Assembly: GCA_903894475.1 (NCBI GenBank)
Contig: CAITQH010000093.1
Location: 1 to 39,454, forward strand
From: an uncultured beta proteobacterium
Lineage (GTDB): Bacteria > Pseudomonadota > Gammaproteobacteria > Burkholderiales > Burkholderiaceae_C
Direction: 5' to 3'
DNA length: 39,454 nt
Below, piece by piece: positions 24,772 through 32,981 of this stretch. The notes under the pieces are model-generated. The model did no database searches. It was not told the origin of the DNA and worked only from the letters and a program-made list of their open reading frames with translations. Every line of letters starts with the position of its first letter. Within the stretch, counting starts at the first letter, position 1. The position numbers and the translations under genes were made by a program.

Positions 24772-25676
24772 ATGGCAATACCCGACTTCCAATCACTGAT
24801 GCTTCCGGTGCTCCGTGCTTCGGCCAATGGCGAGGTCAAAATTTCGGATGTGGTCGGATTGCTCGGCACTCAACTTAAGTTGTCTGAGACGGAATTGTCT
24901 GAACTCTTGCCTTCTGGCAAGCAAACAACTTTTGCCAATCTGGCAAATTGGGCGAAAAGTTGTCTTGGCAAAGCCGGCTTGATCGACTTGACCCGCCGGG
25001 GGCACTTTGTTATCAGTGACCGAGGGCGTGCAGTACTGGCTTCACCACCCGCTACCATCAACATCAAGTATCAGGAATCTTTTCCAGAATTCAAGTTATT
25101 CAGGGAAGCCAGCACTCAGCCTTCTGATGTTGCATCAATAGTGGCCCCGAACCTGAAGGACCTTACGCCCGACGAAATCATTCGATCAGCGCATGGTGAC
25201 TCGACAAGTCGTTGAGCGTGGAGTTGCTCACAACAGTGCTGGCGGCGCCACCTGACTTTTTTGAGCGACTGGTTGTGCAATTGTTGGTGGCAATGGGGTA
25301 TGGTGGTACAGCAGCAGATGCCGGCCGTGCCTTGGGCAAGAGTGGCGACGGCGGTGTTGACGGTGTTATCGACCAAGATGCACTGGGCTTGGATCGGATT
25401 TACGTGCAAGCCAAGCGGTACGCCGACAACAAGGTGTCCGCTGGAGACATACCAGATTTCTTTGGTTCGCTGGACAGATTCAAGGCGAGCAAGGGCCTCT
25501 TTGTCACGACGTCCGGCTTTTCGCCTGCAGCCAAGGAAACTGCCGAACTGCTGAGCAAGCGCATTGTTCTGATCGACGGGCACATGCTGACCCGGCTGAT
25601 GATTCGTTACGGTATCGGTTGCCGCGTGGAAGAGACTATTCAGATCAAAAAAATTGACGAAGAGTTCTTTGACTAA
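24772..25676 (+). pseudogene. mrr: Mrr-type type IV restriction endonuclease, frameshifted
   Basis: The first frame (24772-25215, 147 aa) starts MAIPDFQSLMLPVLRAS, the Mrr N-terminal winged-helix domain (through GHFVISDRGRAVL, TPDEIIRSAH). The second frame (through 25676) gives LTTVLAAPPDFFERLVVQLL, AMGYGG, GKSGDGGVDGVIDQD and IYVQAKRY, the Mrr nuclease domain with its D..QxK core, plus a complete C-terminus. Frames overlap only between the stop at 25197-25199 of the second frame and the stop at 25213-25215 of the first, so a single 1-base deletion (or 2-base insertion) near 25200-25212 explains it. Joined, the protein would be about 300 aa, normal for Mrr. There is no slippery heptamer, so programmed shifting is unlikely. 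A GGAGG ribosome site stands before the ATG. Mrr cuts DNA with modified bases. Confidence 0.85.
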
Positions 25677-25683
25677 AACTTAG

Positions 25684-27468
25684 CTACCTCCCCCACCCAT
25701 CCCTTAACCCCACCGCCAAATTGAATACCGGCTTGCCCGGTGTGTGATCCACGCGATCCGCCACAAAGTAGCCTACCCGCTCAAACTGGAACTTGTCGTC
25801 TGCCTTGGCGCTGACCAGTGACGGCTCGACCACGGCGGTAACGACTTTCAGGCTGTTCGGGTTCAGGCCTTCGATGAAGTCCTTGCCGCCAGCGTCGGGA
25901 TTCGGATCCGTGAACAGACGGTCATACATGCGCACTTCGGCGCTGATGGCGTCGGACAAGGCAACCCAGGTGATGACGCCCTTGACCTTGATGGCGCTGG
26001 CGCCGGGGCTGCCGCTCTTGGTGTCGGGCACCAGATTTGCCTGCACCTCGGTGACCCTACCATCGGCATCCTTGCTGCAGCCGATGCACTCGATGACGTG
26101 GCCGTATTTCAGGCGCACCTTGTTGCCCGGAAACAGTCTGAAGAAACCCTTGGGCGGTGTCTCCTCGAAGTCGCCACGTTCAATCCAGAGTTCCTTGCCG
26201 ATCTTGAACTGGCGCTGTCCCAACTCGGGCAGATGCGGGTGCACGGGGGCGGCGCAGTCGTCGAGCGTGCCCGCACCCATGAGCTCGTCCCAGTTGCTCA
26301 GCACGAGTTTGACCGGGTCCAGCACGGCCATGGCGCGCGGTGCGGATACGTCGAGCGTTTCGCGCAGGCAGCCTTCCAGCGTGGAATAGTCGATCCAGCT
26401 GTCGCTTTTGGTCACGCCGATGCGCTCGGCAAACAGTTGCATCGCTTCCGGCGTGTAGCCGCGCCGGCGCAGGCCAACGATGGTCGGCATGCGCGGGTCA
26501 TCCCAGCCGCTCACGCGGTGGTCGTACACCAGTTGCGCGAGCTTGCGCTTGCTGGTGATCACGTAGGTCAGGTTCAGGCGCGCAAACTCGTATTGGCGGG
26601 GTGGCGGGCTGCTCAGCAGTCCGCCGTCAATCAGATGTTCGAGCAGCCAGTCGTAAAACGGCCGCTGGTCTTCAAATTCGAGCGTGCAGATGCTGTGGGT
26701 GATCTGCTCCAATGCGTCCTCAATCGGGTGCGCGTAGGTGTACATCGGGTAGATGCACCATTTGTCGCCCGTGTTGTGGTGCGTGGCGCGACGGATGCGG
26801 TAGATGGCCGGGTCGCGCAGGTTGATGTTGGGGCTGGCCATATCGATCCTGGCGCGCAGCACCATGGCACCGTCCTCGTGCATGCCATCGCGCATTTCAC
26901 GAAAAAGCGCCATGTTTTCGGTGGGTGTGCGGGTACGGAAAGGGCTGTCCACCCCGGGTTTGCCGAAGTCGCCACGGTTGAGGCGGATCTGTTCTACCGT
27001 CTGCTCGTCCACATAGGCGTAGCCGGCCTCGATCAAGTACTCGGCGGCGCGGTACATGAAGTCGAAGTAGTCGCTGGCCTGATAGGGGTCGGCGTCGGGC
27101 GTGCCGTTCCAGTCGAAACCCAGCCATTGGATGGCGTCGCGAATCGAGTTGACGAACTCGACGTCTTCCTTCTCCGGGTTGGTGTCGTCAAAGCGCAGAT
27201 GGCAGACGCCGGCGTAATCGCGCGCCAGGCCAAAATTCAGGCAGATGCTCTTGGCATGACCGATGTGCAGATAGCCATTGGGCTCGGGTGGAAAACGGGT
27301 GCGGATTTTGGCCGGGTCAAGTTCACCCTTGGCGTGGTGCGCCGCGTCGCCCGGGCTGCCGCCCCAGCGGCGCTGGGCGTAAGTGCCCCTGGCCAGATCC
27401 TGCTCGATGATCTGGCGCAGGAAGTTGCTGGGCCTGGGGGCGGATTCAACGGGGGTAGGTGCGCTCAT
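25684..27468 (-). CDS. glnS: Glutaminyl-tRNA synthetase
   Basis: Class I synthetase, 594 aa, charging tRNA-Gln. HIGH is at 68-71 (GYLHIGHAKSICLNFGLA), the KMSKS-like loop reads ITSKRK (about residue 305), and the FDDTNPEKED motif is present. The anticodon-binding C-terminal beta-barrels end in GLRDGWGR. An N-terminal stretch with RRWGGSPGDAAHHAKG precedes the Rossmann fold, and the total is longer than E. coli GlnS (554 aa). The start at 27468 is the only suitable ATG. The mrr stop lies 7 bases from the glnS stop, so the two converge. Confidence 0.97.
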   Translation of the reverse strand: MSAPTPVESAPRPSNFLRQIIEQDLARGTYAQRRWGGSPGDAAHHAKGELDPAKIRTRFPPEPNGYLHIGHAKSICLNFGLARDYAGVCHLRFDDTNPEKEDVEFVNSIRDAIQWLGFDWNGTPDADPYQASDYFDFMYRAAEYLIEAGYAYVDEQTVEQIRLNRGDFGKPGVDSPFRTRTPTENMALFREMRDGMHEDGAMVLRARIDMASPNINLRDPAIYRIRRATHHNTGDKWCIYPMYTYAHPIEDALEQITHSICTLEFEDQRPFYDWLLEHLIDGGLLSSPPPRQYEFARLNLTYVITSKRKLAQLVYDHRVSGWDDPRMPTIVGLRRRGYTPEAMQLFAERIGVTKSDSWIDYSTLEGCLRETLDVSAPRAMAVLDPVKLVLSNWDELMGAGTLDDCAAPVHPHLPELGQRQFKIGKELWIERGDFEETPPKGFFRLFPGNKVRLKYGHVIECIGCSKDADGRVTEVQANLVPDTKSGSPGASAIKVKGVITWVALSDAISAEVRMYDRLFTDPNPDAGGKDFIEGLNPNSLKVVTAVVEPSLVSAKADDKFQFERVGYFVADRVDHTPGKPVFNLAVGLRDGWGR

Positions 27469-27615
27469 GCCTTGATTTTAGTCGGCACATCTCTGCGCCA
27501 TCGGTTACGTCTTGCAATGATCTTCACACAGCCGTCGACATCCGGAACCCGCATCTTGCGTTGAAGGTGTAGGGGCAGATGGCTGCTCCATTGAGACAAT
27601 CCAAGGAGAACTCGT

Positions 27616-28011
27616 ATGAAGATCAAGCCTTTCGCCGCTCTCGCGGGTATGGTCGCCTTGCTGGCGCTCGGTCTGAGTGGTGCCGCGCAGGCGCAGGCGG
27701 TTTACTGGTCGGTCGGCGTGTCCTCGCCCGCTGTCCAACTCGGTGTGAGCAACGCGCCACCTGTGCTGATGCTGCAACCCAGCTACCAGCCGGTGTATGT
27801 GCAGCCGCGCCCTGTGTTTGTTGCACCGCCTCGCGTGGTCTATCTGCGTCCTGCTCCGGTCGTGCTGCAGCCTGTACCCCAGTACATCCGCGCCGATTGG
27901 CGGTACGGCGGTCATCGTCATGGCTGGGAAGAGCGGCGGGAGCGTCAGGAGCGTCAGGAGCGTTGGGAGGGACAGCACGCTGACCGTGGTGAGCATGACA
28001 GACGCGGCTAG
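27616..28011 (+). CDS. Secreted proline/tyrosine-rich protein with basic tail
   Basis: 131 aa. A signal peptide (MKIKPFAALAGMVALLALGL, cleavage after AQA at about residue 27) leads to a mature part with VYWSVGVSSPAVQLGVSN, a segment of repeated P-x-V/Y units (QPSYQPVYVQPRPVF, APPRVVYLRPAPVVLQP) and a charged C-terminus with the repeat RRERQERQERWEGQ. Similar secreted repeats occur in many Burkholderiales with no known function. A strong ribosome site (AAGGAGAA) precedes the ATG. It is probably periplasmic or surface-associated; basic plus proline-rich sequence is compatible with binding cell wall or an extracellular matrix. Confidence 0.7.
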   Translation: MKIKPFAALAGMVALLALGLSGAAQAQAVYWSVGVSSPAVQLGVSNAPPVLMLQPSYQPVYVQPRPVFVAPPRVVYLRPAPVVLQPVPQYIRADWRYGGHRHGWEERRERQERQERWEGQHADRGEHDRRG

Positions 28012-28089
28012 GTCAGCCGATTTTCGCGCCACTTTTTAGGCGTTTGGCGCCAGCGGCAGGCTCATCTGTCGCAAACCGGGTGCATGGGT

Positions 28090-28120
28090 GGAACGGGCTG
28101 AATACGCTTCAGTCCGTTCC
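28090..28120. promoter_or_regulatory. 13-bp hairpin in the leader of the export cassette
   Basis: GGAACGGGCTGAA and TTCAGTCCGTTCC form a 13-bp inverted repeat (a single G-T pair) around a 5-base loop (tacgc), 29 bases before the ATG at 28150. It has no T-run, so terminator function is unlikely. It could be an operator for a dimeric regulator or a mRNA structure at the head of the cassette. Confidence 0.5.
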
Positions 28121-28149
28121 AACAAATTTCTCACTCAGAGGACTTACCC

Positions 28150-28806
28150 ATGAAACTTCCACTCGCCTCCCGGCTTTCCCGCTTTTTGCTCTCACTCAGT
28201 GCTGTTGCCATGATGGCCAATGCTGCTCACGCCGTGCCCCAGGCGCAGTTTGAACCGGCGTTCCAGCAGTTCCTGCAAGCCAGCAGGGGTAACGACAGCG
28301 CCATCGAAAAGTCAGCAGACGCCTTCAGCGCTCTGCTCAGGAGCGAACCGACCAATCCGGTGCTGCTCGCCTACGCTGGTGCATCGACCTCGATGAAGGC
28401 GACCACCACTTGGTTGCCCTGGAAAAAGATGAGCCACGCCGAAGACGGCATGGCGATGCTGGACAAGGCGCTGGCGCTGCTGACGCCGGCGCACAACGCC
28501 GTGCAGCAGCACGGCACGCCCGCCGTGCTGGAAGTGCGCTTTGTGGCCGCCAACACCTTTCTGGCGGTGCCAGGCTTCATGAACCGTGGGGCACGCGGCG
28601 CCAAATTGTTGAACGAGGTGCTGACCAGTCCCTTGCTCGCTGGCAGCCCATCGTCGTTTCGCGGCGGGGTCTGGCTGGCCGGTGCCGAACTGGCGGTCAA
28701 GGAGAAGCGTTTGGATGATGCGCGCAAGTATCTGGGCGAGGTGATCCAGGCCAACGCGCCACAAGCCGAAGTGGCACGCGCCAGACTCAAGGCGCTGGCA
28801 TCATGA
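28150..28806 (+). CDS. Exported helical (TPR-like) protein of the ABC cassette
   Basis: 218 aa. A signal peptide ends near ANAAHA|VPQ (about 29). The rest is predicted helical with TPR-like spacing: DAFSALLRSEPTNPVLLAYAGAS, then AMLDKALALLTPAHNA, VRFVAANTFLAVPGF, KEKRLDDARKYLGEVIQ, but no clean repeat signature. It would sit in the periplasm. The stop overlaps the ATPase start (ATGA at 28803), so it is translated with the transporter and probably a subunit or chaperone of it. The family is not otherwise recognised. Confidence 0.65.
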   Translation: MKLPLASRLSRFLLSLSAVAMMANAAHAVPQAQFEPAFQQFLQASRGNDSAIEKSADAFSALLRSEPTNPVLLAYAGASTSMKATTTWLPWKKMSHAEDGMAMLDKALALLTPAHNAVQQHGTPAVLEVRFVAANTFLAVPGFMNRGARGAKLLNEVLTSPLLAGSPSSFRGGVWLAGAELAVKEKRLDDARKYLGEVIQANAPQAEVARARLKALAS

Positions 28807-29486
28807 GCCGGTCACAAGTCAGTGTGGTGGAATTGCACGCCGTTCACAAGACTTACCGTCTGGGCGAGCACGTGATCCCGGCTCTGCAGGGCATCGATCT
28901 GAAGGTACAAAGCGGCGAGTTGCTGGCCTTGACCGGGCCCTCGGGCAGCGGCAAGAGCACGATCCTCAATCTTTGTGGATTGATCGACACGCCGGACTCG
29001 GGCGACATCGTGCTCGACGGCAAACCTGTGAACGGCTTGAACGAAATGCAGCGAACGCTGCTCAGGCGCGACGCACTCGGTTTTGTGTTCCAGAACTTCA
29101 ACCTGGTACCTGTGATGACGGTTGCCGAGAACGTGGACTATCCGTTGTTCATTGCGGGTGTTTCGGCATCGGAGCGGCGCGAGCGCGTGGCAGCGCAGCT
29201 CAAAGCGGTTGGCTTGCTGGAACATGCACAGCACCGGCCTGATGCCTTGTCGGGTGGGCAGCGCCAGCGTGTGGCGATTGCCCGCGCGCTGGTCAAGCGG
29301 CCCCGGCTCGTGATTGCCGATGAACCGACTGCGAGCCTGGACTCGCATACCGCAGATCAGGTGCTCGAACTCATGCGAGAACTCGGCCATGCCGAAGGTG
29401 CCGCCTTTGTCATTGCCACGCACGACAGCCGCCTGAGCAGCCGCTGCGACCGCGTTGTGGCGCTGCTTGATGGGAGACTGCAATGA
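28803..29486 (+). CDS. ABC transporter ATP-binding protein (LolD/MacB type)
   Basis: 227 aa, the cytoplasmic ATPase of the MacB/LolCDE class. Walker A GPSGSGKS (45-52), Q-loop FQNFNLVP (Q97), signature ALSGGQRQRVAIARAL (148-163), Walker B LVIADEPTASLD (169-180) and H-loop IATHDSRL are all intact, so it should hydrolyse ATP. Its ATG overlaps the preceding stop and its own stop overlaps the permease ATG (ATGA at 29483): a tightly coupled operon. Confidence 0.94.
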   Translation: MSRSQVSVVELHAVHKTYRLGEHVIPALQGIDLKVQSGELLALTGPSGSGKSTILNLCGLIDTPDSGDIVLDGKPVNGLNEMQRTLLRRDALGFVFQNFNLVPVMTVAENVDYPLFIAGVSASERRERVAAQLKAVGLLEHAQHRPDALSGGQRQRVAIARALVKRPRLVIADEPTASLDSHTADQVLELMRELGHAEGAAFVIATHDSRLSSRCDRVVALLDGRLQ

Positions 29487-30703
29487 ACTGGACGATGTGG
29501 TTGAAATTTGCCTGGCAAAACACGCTGCGCAATCGGCGCCGCTCGCTGGTGACGGTGTCGATTGCGGCACTCGGCACGGCAGCGATTCTGGTGGCTGGCG
29601 GTTTTGCGCTGTCGACTTACCAGGGCTTGTCGGAGATGGCGGCGCGCAGCACCGGGCATCTGATCATCGGCAAACCCGACCAGTTCAACAAGGACGAGGA
29701 CACGCCGCTGCAGCATGGCCTGGACAACGCACAGGAATTGCGCACCCAGTTGCTGGCCGATCCGCAAGTGCGTCACGTGCTGCCGCGCGTCGAGTTCAGT
29801 GGCCTCATCAGCAATGGCGAAAAGTCCACGGTCATGATGGCCACCGGTATTGATCCGGACAGCGAGTTCGCCGTGAAAGGGCCGTTCCTGACCGTCACGG
29901 CAGGCGAAGTTTTGTCCAGTGGCAGCAAAGACCCGGAGGTCATGCTCGGTGAAGGTCTGGCCAAGAGCCTGAAGGCCAAGCCGGGCAGCAGTCTGACACT
30001 GCTGGCCAGCACCACCGAGGGCGCCTTGAACGCGATGGACGTGCGTGTCAAAGGAACCTTTTCTACCGGCGTTCCGGATATGGATCGACGCTTCATTTAC
30101 ACCGACATTGCGACTGCGCAAAAGCTGCTGAACACGCAGCGTGTGTCGAGTCTGGGTGTGTTTCTGGCCCGCATGGAAATGACGGACGCAGCCCGGCAGC
30201 GCTTTGCCAACGCCAACCCGACGCTTACAGTGCAGACCTGGCTTGATCAGGCTTTCTTCTACAAATCTGTAAAAGACCTGTACAACCGCATCTTCGGCGC
30301 GCTGGGACTCATCATCGGGCTCATCGTCGTCTTTGTGGTGACGAACGCGATGGCGATGGCGATCATTGAACGTACCCGCGAAATCGGCACCTTGCGCGCC
30401 CTGGGTACGCTGCCGTCGCAGTTGCTGCGCACGCTGGGGCTGGAGGGCATGGTGCTGGGTGGCGTGGGTACGATTGCCGGCGCCATCGTGGCGATTGCGG
30501 TCACCGTGTTTCTGCTGGTCGTGCCGATGGAGATGCCACCACCACCCGGACAATCCAAAGGCTACCCGCTCATCATCTCGTTTGACCTGACGATGTACCT
30601 CGCGACCATGCTGACCATGGTCACGCTGACCGTGCTGGCCTCGGTCTGGGTGGCACGCAAGACCGTCAACATGCCGGTGGTGGATGCCTTGGCGCATACA
30701 TGA
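29483..30703 (+). CDS. FtsX/LolE-type ABC permease
   Basis: 406 aa. An N-terminal helix (RRSLVTVSIAALGTAAILVAGGFAL) is followed by a ~230-residue periplasmic (MacB_PCD-like) domain. Three C-terminal helices then follow in the FtsX fold (FGALGLIIGLIVVFVVTNAMAMAIIERTREIGTLRALG is the classic block; then VGTIAGAIVAIAVTVFLL and ATMLTMVTLTVLASVWVA). It forms a homodimeric permease with the preceding ATPase. Such mechanotransmission transporters extract lipoproteins (LolCDE), pump antibiotics or peptides (MacB) or drive cell-wall enzymes (FtsEX); LolA-like and barrel neighbours here favour the first kind. Confidence 0.9.
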   Translation: MNWTMWLKFAWQNTLRNRRRSLVTVSIAALGTAAILVAGGFALSTYQGLSEMAARSTGHLIIGKPDQFNKDEDTPLQHGLDNAQELRTQLLADPQVRHVLPRVEFSGLISNGEKSTVMMATGIDPDSEFAVKGPFLTVTAGEVLSSGSKDPEVMLGEGLAKSLKAKPGSSLTLLASTTEGALNAMDVRVKGTFSTGVPDMDRRFIYTDIATAQKLLNTQRVSSLGVFLARMEMTDAARQRFANANPTLTVQTWLDQAFFYKSVKDLYNRIFGALGLIIGLIVVFVVTNAMAMAIIERTREIGTLRALGTLPSQLLRTLGLEGMVLGGVGTIAGAIVAIAVTVFLLVVPMEMPPPPGQSKGYPLIISFDLTMYLATMLTMVTLTVLASVWVARKTVNMPVVDALAHT

Positions 30704-30733
30704 CCGCTGTGTTTTCCCCACTCTATCCCCCCG

Positions 30734-30763
30734 CCCTTTCTCGCCCCGCCGGGCGAGAAAGGG
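30734..30763. terminator. Perfect 13-bp hairpin after permease gene
   Basis: CCCTTTCTCGCCC, loop CGCC, GGGCGAGAAAGGG: fully paired. It starts 30 bases after the permease stop. The absence of a T-run makes it an imperfect terminator candidate; it could equally protect the mRNA 3' end. Confidence 0.45.
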
Positions 30764-30883
30764 AGCTAACAGCCATATTTGGCCGCGTGTTCAAAGTGAA
30801 TGAGTTCAAGTTGGCAGGTCAGTTGACCGTGGCGTTGAACTCGGCTGCTTCAAAGCGTTGGCCACATATGGCTGTTAGCTCCC
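30760..30883. repeat. Inverted-repeat (MITE-like) element, ~124 bp
   Basis: The ends are near-perfect inverted repeats: GGGAGCTAACAGCCATAT at the left and ATATGGCTGTTAGCTCCC at the right, extended by GGCC on the inner sides. Inner GAGTTCAA (30802-30809 region) can pair with TTGAACTC (30835-30842 region), so the whole element may fold as one long hairpin. No coding capacity. This is the structure expected of a small non-autonomous insertion. Confidence 0.6.
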
Positions 30884-30974
30884 CTCTCCGCCCCGGCGGG
30901 GGTGGAGAGGGGTTGGGGGAGAGGGGGGGAATAAATTACAAAACAAAAGTTTTATCTATTTTCGAAAGATTTAC

Positions 30975-31733
30975 ATGAACCCATTTCAAAGCCTCATCAG
31001 TGCAACTGTTACCTTGCTGGCACTGACCGCCCAGGCGCAGGACGTGGCCGCTTTGCTCAAGGCCACCGACAAGTACCGCATGAGCGCCGACAACCTGCAG
31101 GTGGAGACGCTGATCAATGTCGTGAACGCGGACGGCACGCCGGACAAGGAGCGTCGCTACAAGGTGTTTGCGCAGGCCAAGCGACAGTCTCTGGTGCTGA
31201 TGCAAAGTCCGGCTGAGGCCGGCCAGAAGGTGCTGATGTTGGGCGATGACTTCTGGCTCTTGATGCCCAACAGCCAGCGACCGCTGCGCATCACACCGAT
31301 GCAAAAACTGCTCGGTGATGCCTCCACCGGCGACGTGGCCACCATGAGCTGGGCCGAGGACTACAGCGGCAAACTGCTTGGCGAAGAACCCTGTGACGAT
31401 AGCGGCACGGCCGCAAAGCAGAGCTGTTTGCATCTGAGTCTGAACGCAAACCGCAAAGGTGTGACTTACCAGCGCATTGAACTCTGGATCGGCAAGATGC
31501 GGCACGAGCCGGTGCGGGCTGACCTGTATGTGCTCTCCGACAAGCTGGCCAAACAGGCGCGCTTTGTCATGGACAAGCCTGCAGCGCCGACCATGGTGAC
31601 CGAGATGGTGCTCTCCGACCAGGTGAGCAACCACAAGACGACTCACGTGCGCTACCTGAGTCGCAAGGAGCGCCAGGTGCCGCCGGAATGGCTCAATCCG
31701 ATGTTCCTGGTCCGTAACCCGCCGCTGGAGTAA
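30975..31733 (+). CDS. LolA-like outer-membrane lipoprotein-sorting protein
   Basis: 252 aa, signal peptide MNPFQSLISATVTLLALTAQAQ with cleavage after AQA. The mature part (about 230 aa) has the half-barrel pattern of the LolA/LolB-like superfamily (COG2834): VAALLKATDKYRMSADNLQ, then RRYKVFAQAKRQSLVLMQSP, DDFWLLMPNSQRPLRITPMQKLLG and YQRIELWIGK. It would ferry a lipidated or hydrophobic cargo across the periplasm. Together with the LolDE-like pair upstream and the barrel downstream it makes a plausible trans-envelope route. The barrel gene's ATG is 4 bases past its stop, with GGAG as ribosome site. Confidence 0.75.
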   Translation: MNPFQSLISATVTLLALTAQAQDVAALLKATDKYRMSADNLQVETLINVVNADGTPDKERRYKVFAQAKRQSLVLMQSPAEAGQKVLMLGDDFWLLMPNSQRPLRITPMQKLLGDASTGDVATMSWAEDYSGKLLGEEPCDDSGTAAKQSCLHLSLNANRKGVTYQRIELWIGKMRHEPVRADLYVLSDKLAKQARFVMDKPAAPTMVTEMVLSDQVSNHKTTHVRYLSRKERQVPPEWLNPMFLVRNPPLE

Positions 31734-31736
31734 GCC

Positions 31737-32981
31737 ATGCACCACATCACGGTGGGCGCTACAGCGCTCCTGTTTGCCACGCTGGGCTGCGCGCAGGCGG
31801 GCGACAGCACGGCACAGTTCGGCGGCCAGGTCCGTGCGCAGTGGGTCGGCCAGCAGGCTTCCAGCAGTGGCCCGCTGTCGCAGGCGAACACGCTACAAAG
31901 TGGCGTCGTTGATCTGCCAGTCGGCGCCGGCGCGCTGGAGACAGAGTTACGTGCAAGTGGCTATGGCTTGAGCACTGTCGTCACGCTCCAGCAGCAGTTG
32001 GCAGAAGGTGGCGCCACGCAGAGCCGGGCCTGGGTCAATGAGCTCTACACATCGCAGGGCGCCGGCGCATGGCAATTCAGCGCCGGCAAAAAGGTCGTGG
32101 CCTGGGATGTGGGCTACGGCTTTCGCCCGAATGACATGATTCAACAGGAGCAGCGTCGTACCTTGCTCAGCAGCACGCTGGAGGGACGCCCCCTGCTGAT
32201 GGCCGAGCATTTTGATGCCAGCACCGCCTGGTCCTGGGTCTGGGTGAATCCGACAGCATCAAACGATGCGAGCGGCGCTGCAGAGCCGGCGCTGGCTCTG
32301 CGCGTTTACCAGCGCGACGGCGCAGTGGATTGGCACGGCTTTGCCCGTGTCGGTGCCCACAGCGGTGCCAGTGTCGGCGCCGCTGCGGCCTGGGTCGCCA
32401 GCGAAGCAACGGAACTGCACGCCTCGTTGCGCTACCTGCAGCGCGTGGACAGCAGCGCCATCGATCCGGCCGCCGGGGTGCTGTCGCTGAACAATCCGTG
32501 GCAACCGGTGACGCAGTCGAACGTGAAGCAGTTGCTGCTCGGCGGTACCTGGACCAATGAGGCTCAGCTCAGCTTGCTGGCAGAAGCCTGGTGGGATGGC
32601 GCGGCGCCCTCCGATGCCCAGTGGGACGCCTGGTCAGCGCGCAACACACAACTGGGCGCAATGGCGGCGATGGGCGTGCCAGCGGCCGCTGTAGCCGGTA
32701 ATCTGGCCTGGCAGACACAGGCTTTCAGCGCGTCGCAGAGTCTGCGCCGCTCTAACGTCTTTCTGCGCCTGAGCTGGCAGCATGACGCCTGGCAGCCAGC
32801 GCTGGACATGCTCTACCACCCGGCAGATCAGGGTCGCATCGTGACCGCCTCGCTCAGCTGGCAGGGCGACCGCGTTCAGGTGCAGGGCGGTCTGCGGGCG
32901 TACGGTGGGCCGGCGAACTCGGTGCTTATGCAAGTGCCGGTGAGCGCCATGGCTTATCTCTCCGGTACCTGGACCTTTTGA
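31737..32981 (+). CDS. Putative outer-membrane beta-barrel protein of the cassette
   Basis: 414 aa. Signal peptide MHHITVGATALLFATLGCAQ, cleaved after AQA. The mature sequence alternates polar and hydrophobic residues in many short strands rich in aromatic residues (FGGQVRAQWVGQQ, WQFSAGKKVVAWDVGYGF, NVFLRLSWQHDAWQP) and ends in the terminal aromatic SGTWTF, the usual outer-membrane insertion signal. No family is recognised with certainty; resemblance in type is to exporter/porin barrels. Directly downstream of the LolA-like gene, so it is a candidate receiving pore or acceptor at the outer membrane. Confidence 0.65.
   Translation: MHHITVGATALLFATLGCAQAGDSTAQFGGQVRAQWVGQQASSSGPLSQANTLQSGVVDLPVGAGALETELRASGYGLSTVVTLQQQLAEGGATQSRAWVNELYTSQGAGAWQFSAGKKVVAWDVGYGFRPNDMIQQEQRRTLLSSTLEGRPLLMAEHFDASTAWSWVWVNPTASNDASGAAEPALALRVYQRDGAVDWHGFARVGAHSGASVGAAAAWVASEATELHASLRYLQRVDSSAIDPAAGVLSLNNPWQPVTQSNVKQLLLGGTWTNEAQLSLLAEAWWDGAAPSDAQWDAWSARNTQLGAMAAMGVPAAAVAGNLAWQTQAFSASQSLRRSNVFLRLSWQHDAWQPALDMLYHPADQGRIVTASLSWQGDRVQVQGGLRAYGGPANSVLMQVPVSAMAYLSGTWTF

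Larger units (their letters stand above)
30704..30974. other. Structured intergenic region between permease and LolA-like genes
   Basis: Contains, in order: a perfect 13-bp hairpin (30734-30763), a ~124-bp inverted-repeat element (30760-30883), a GC-rich hairpin (30881-30912), then an AT-rich tract (30931-30974) directly before the ATG at 30975 that is the most promoter-like stretch here. No protein-coding gene is seen. The LolA-like gene may therefore have its own promoter although it belongs to the same cassette. Confidence 0.6.

Noticed and set aside
25190-25215. Programmed -1 frameshift in mrr
   Set aside because: No slippery heptamer (X XXY YYZ) or downstream pseudoknot is visible; a plain indel is the simpler explanation.
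26098-27564. 488-residue open frame opposite glnS
   Set aside because: Antisense shadow of glnS, no recognisable motifs and no ribosome site; similar long shadows lie opposite thyA/folA (4068-5423) and the permease gene (29357-30721).
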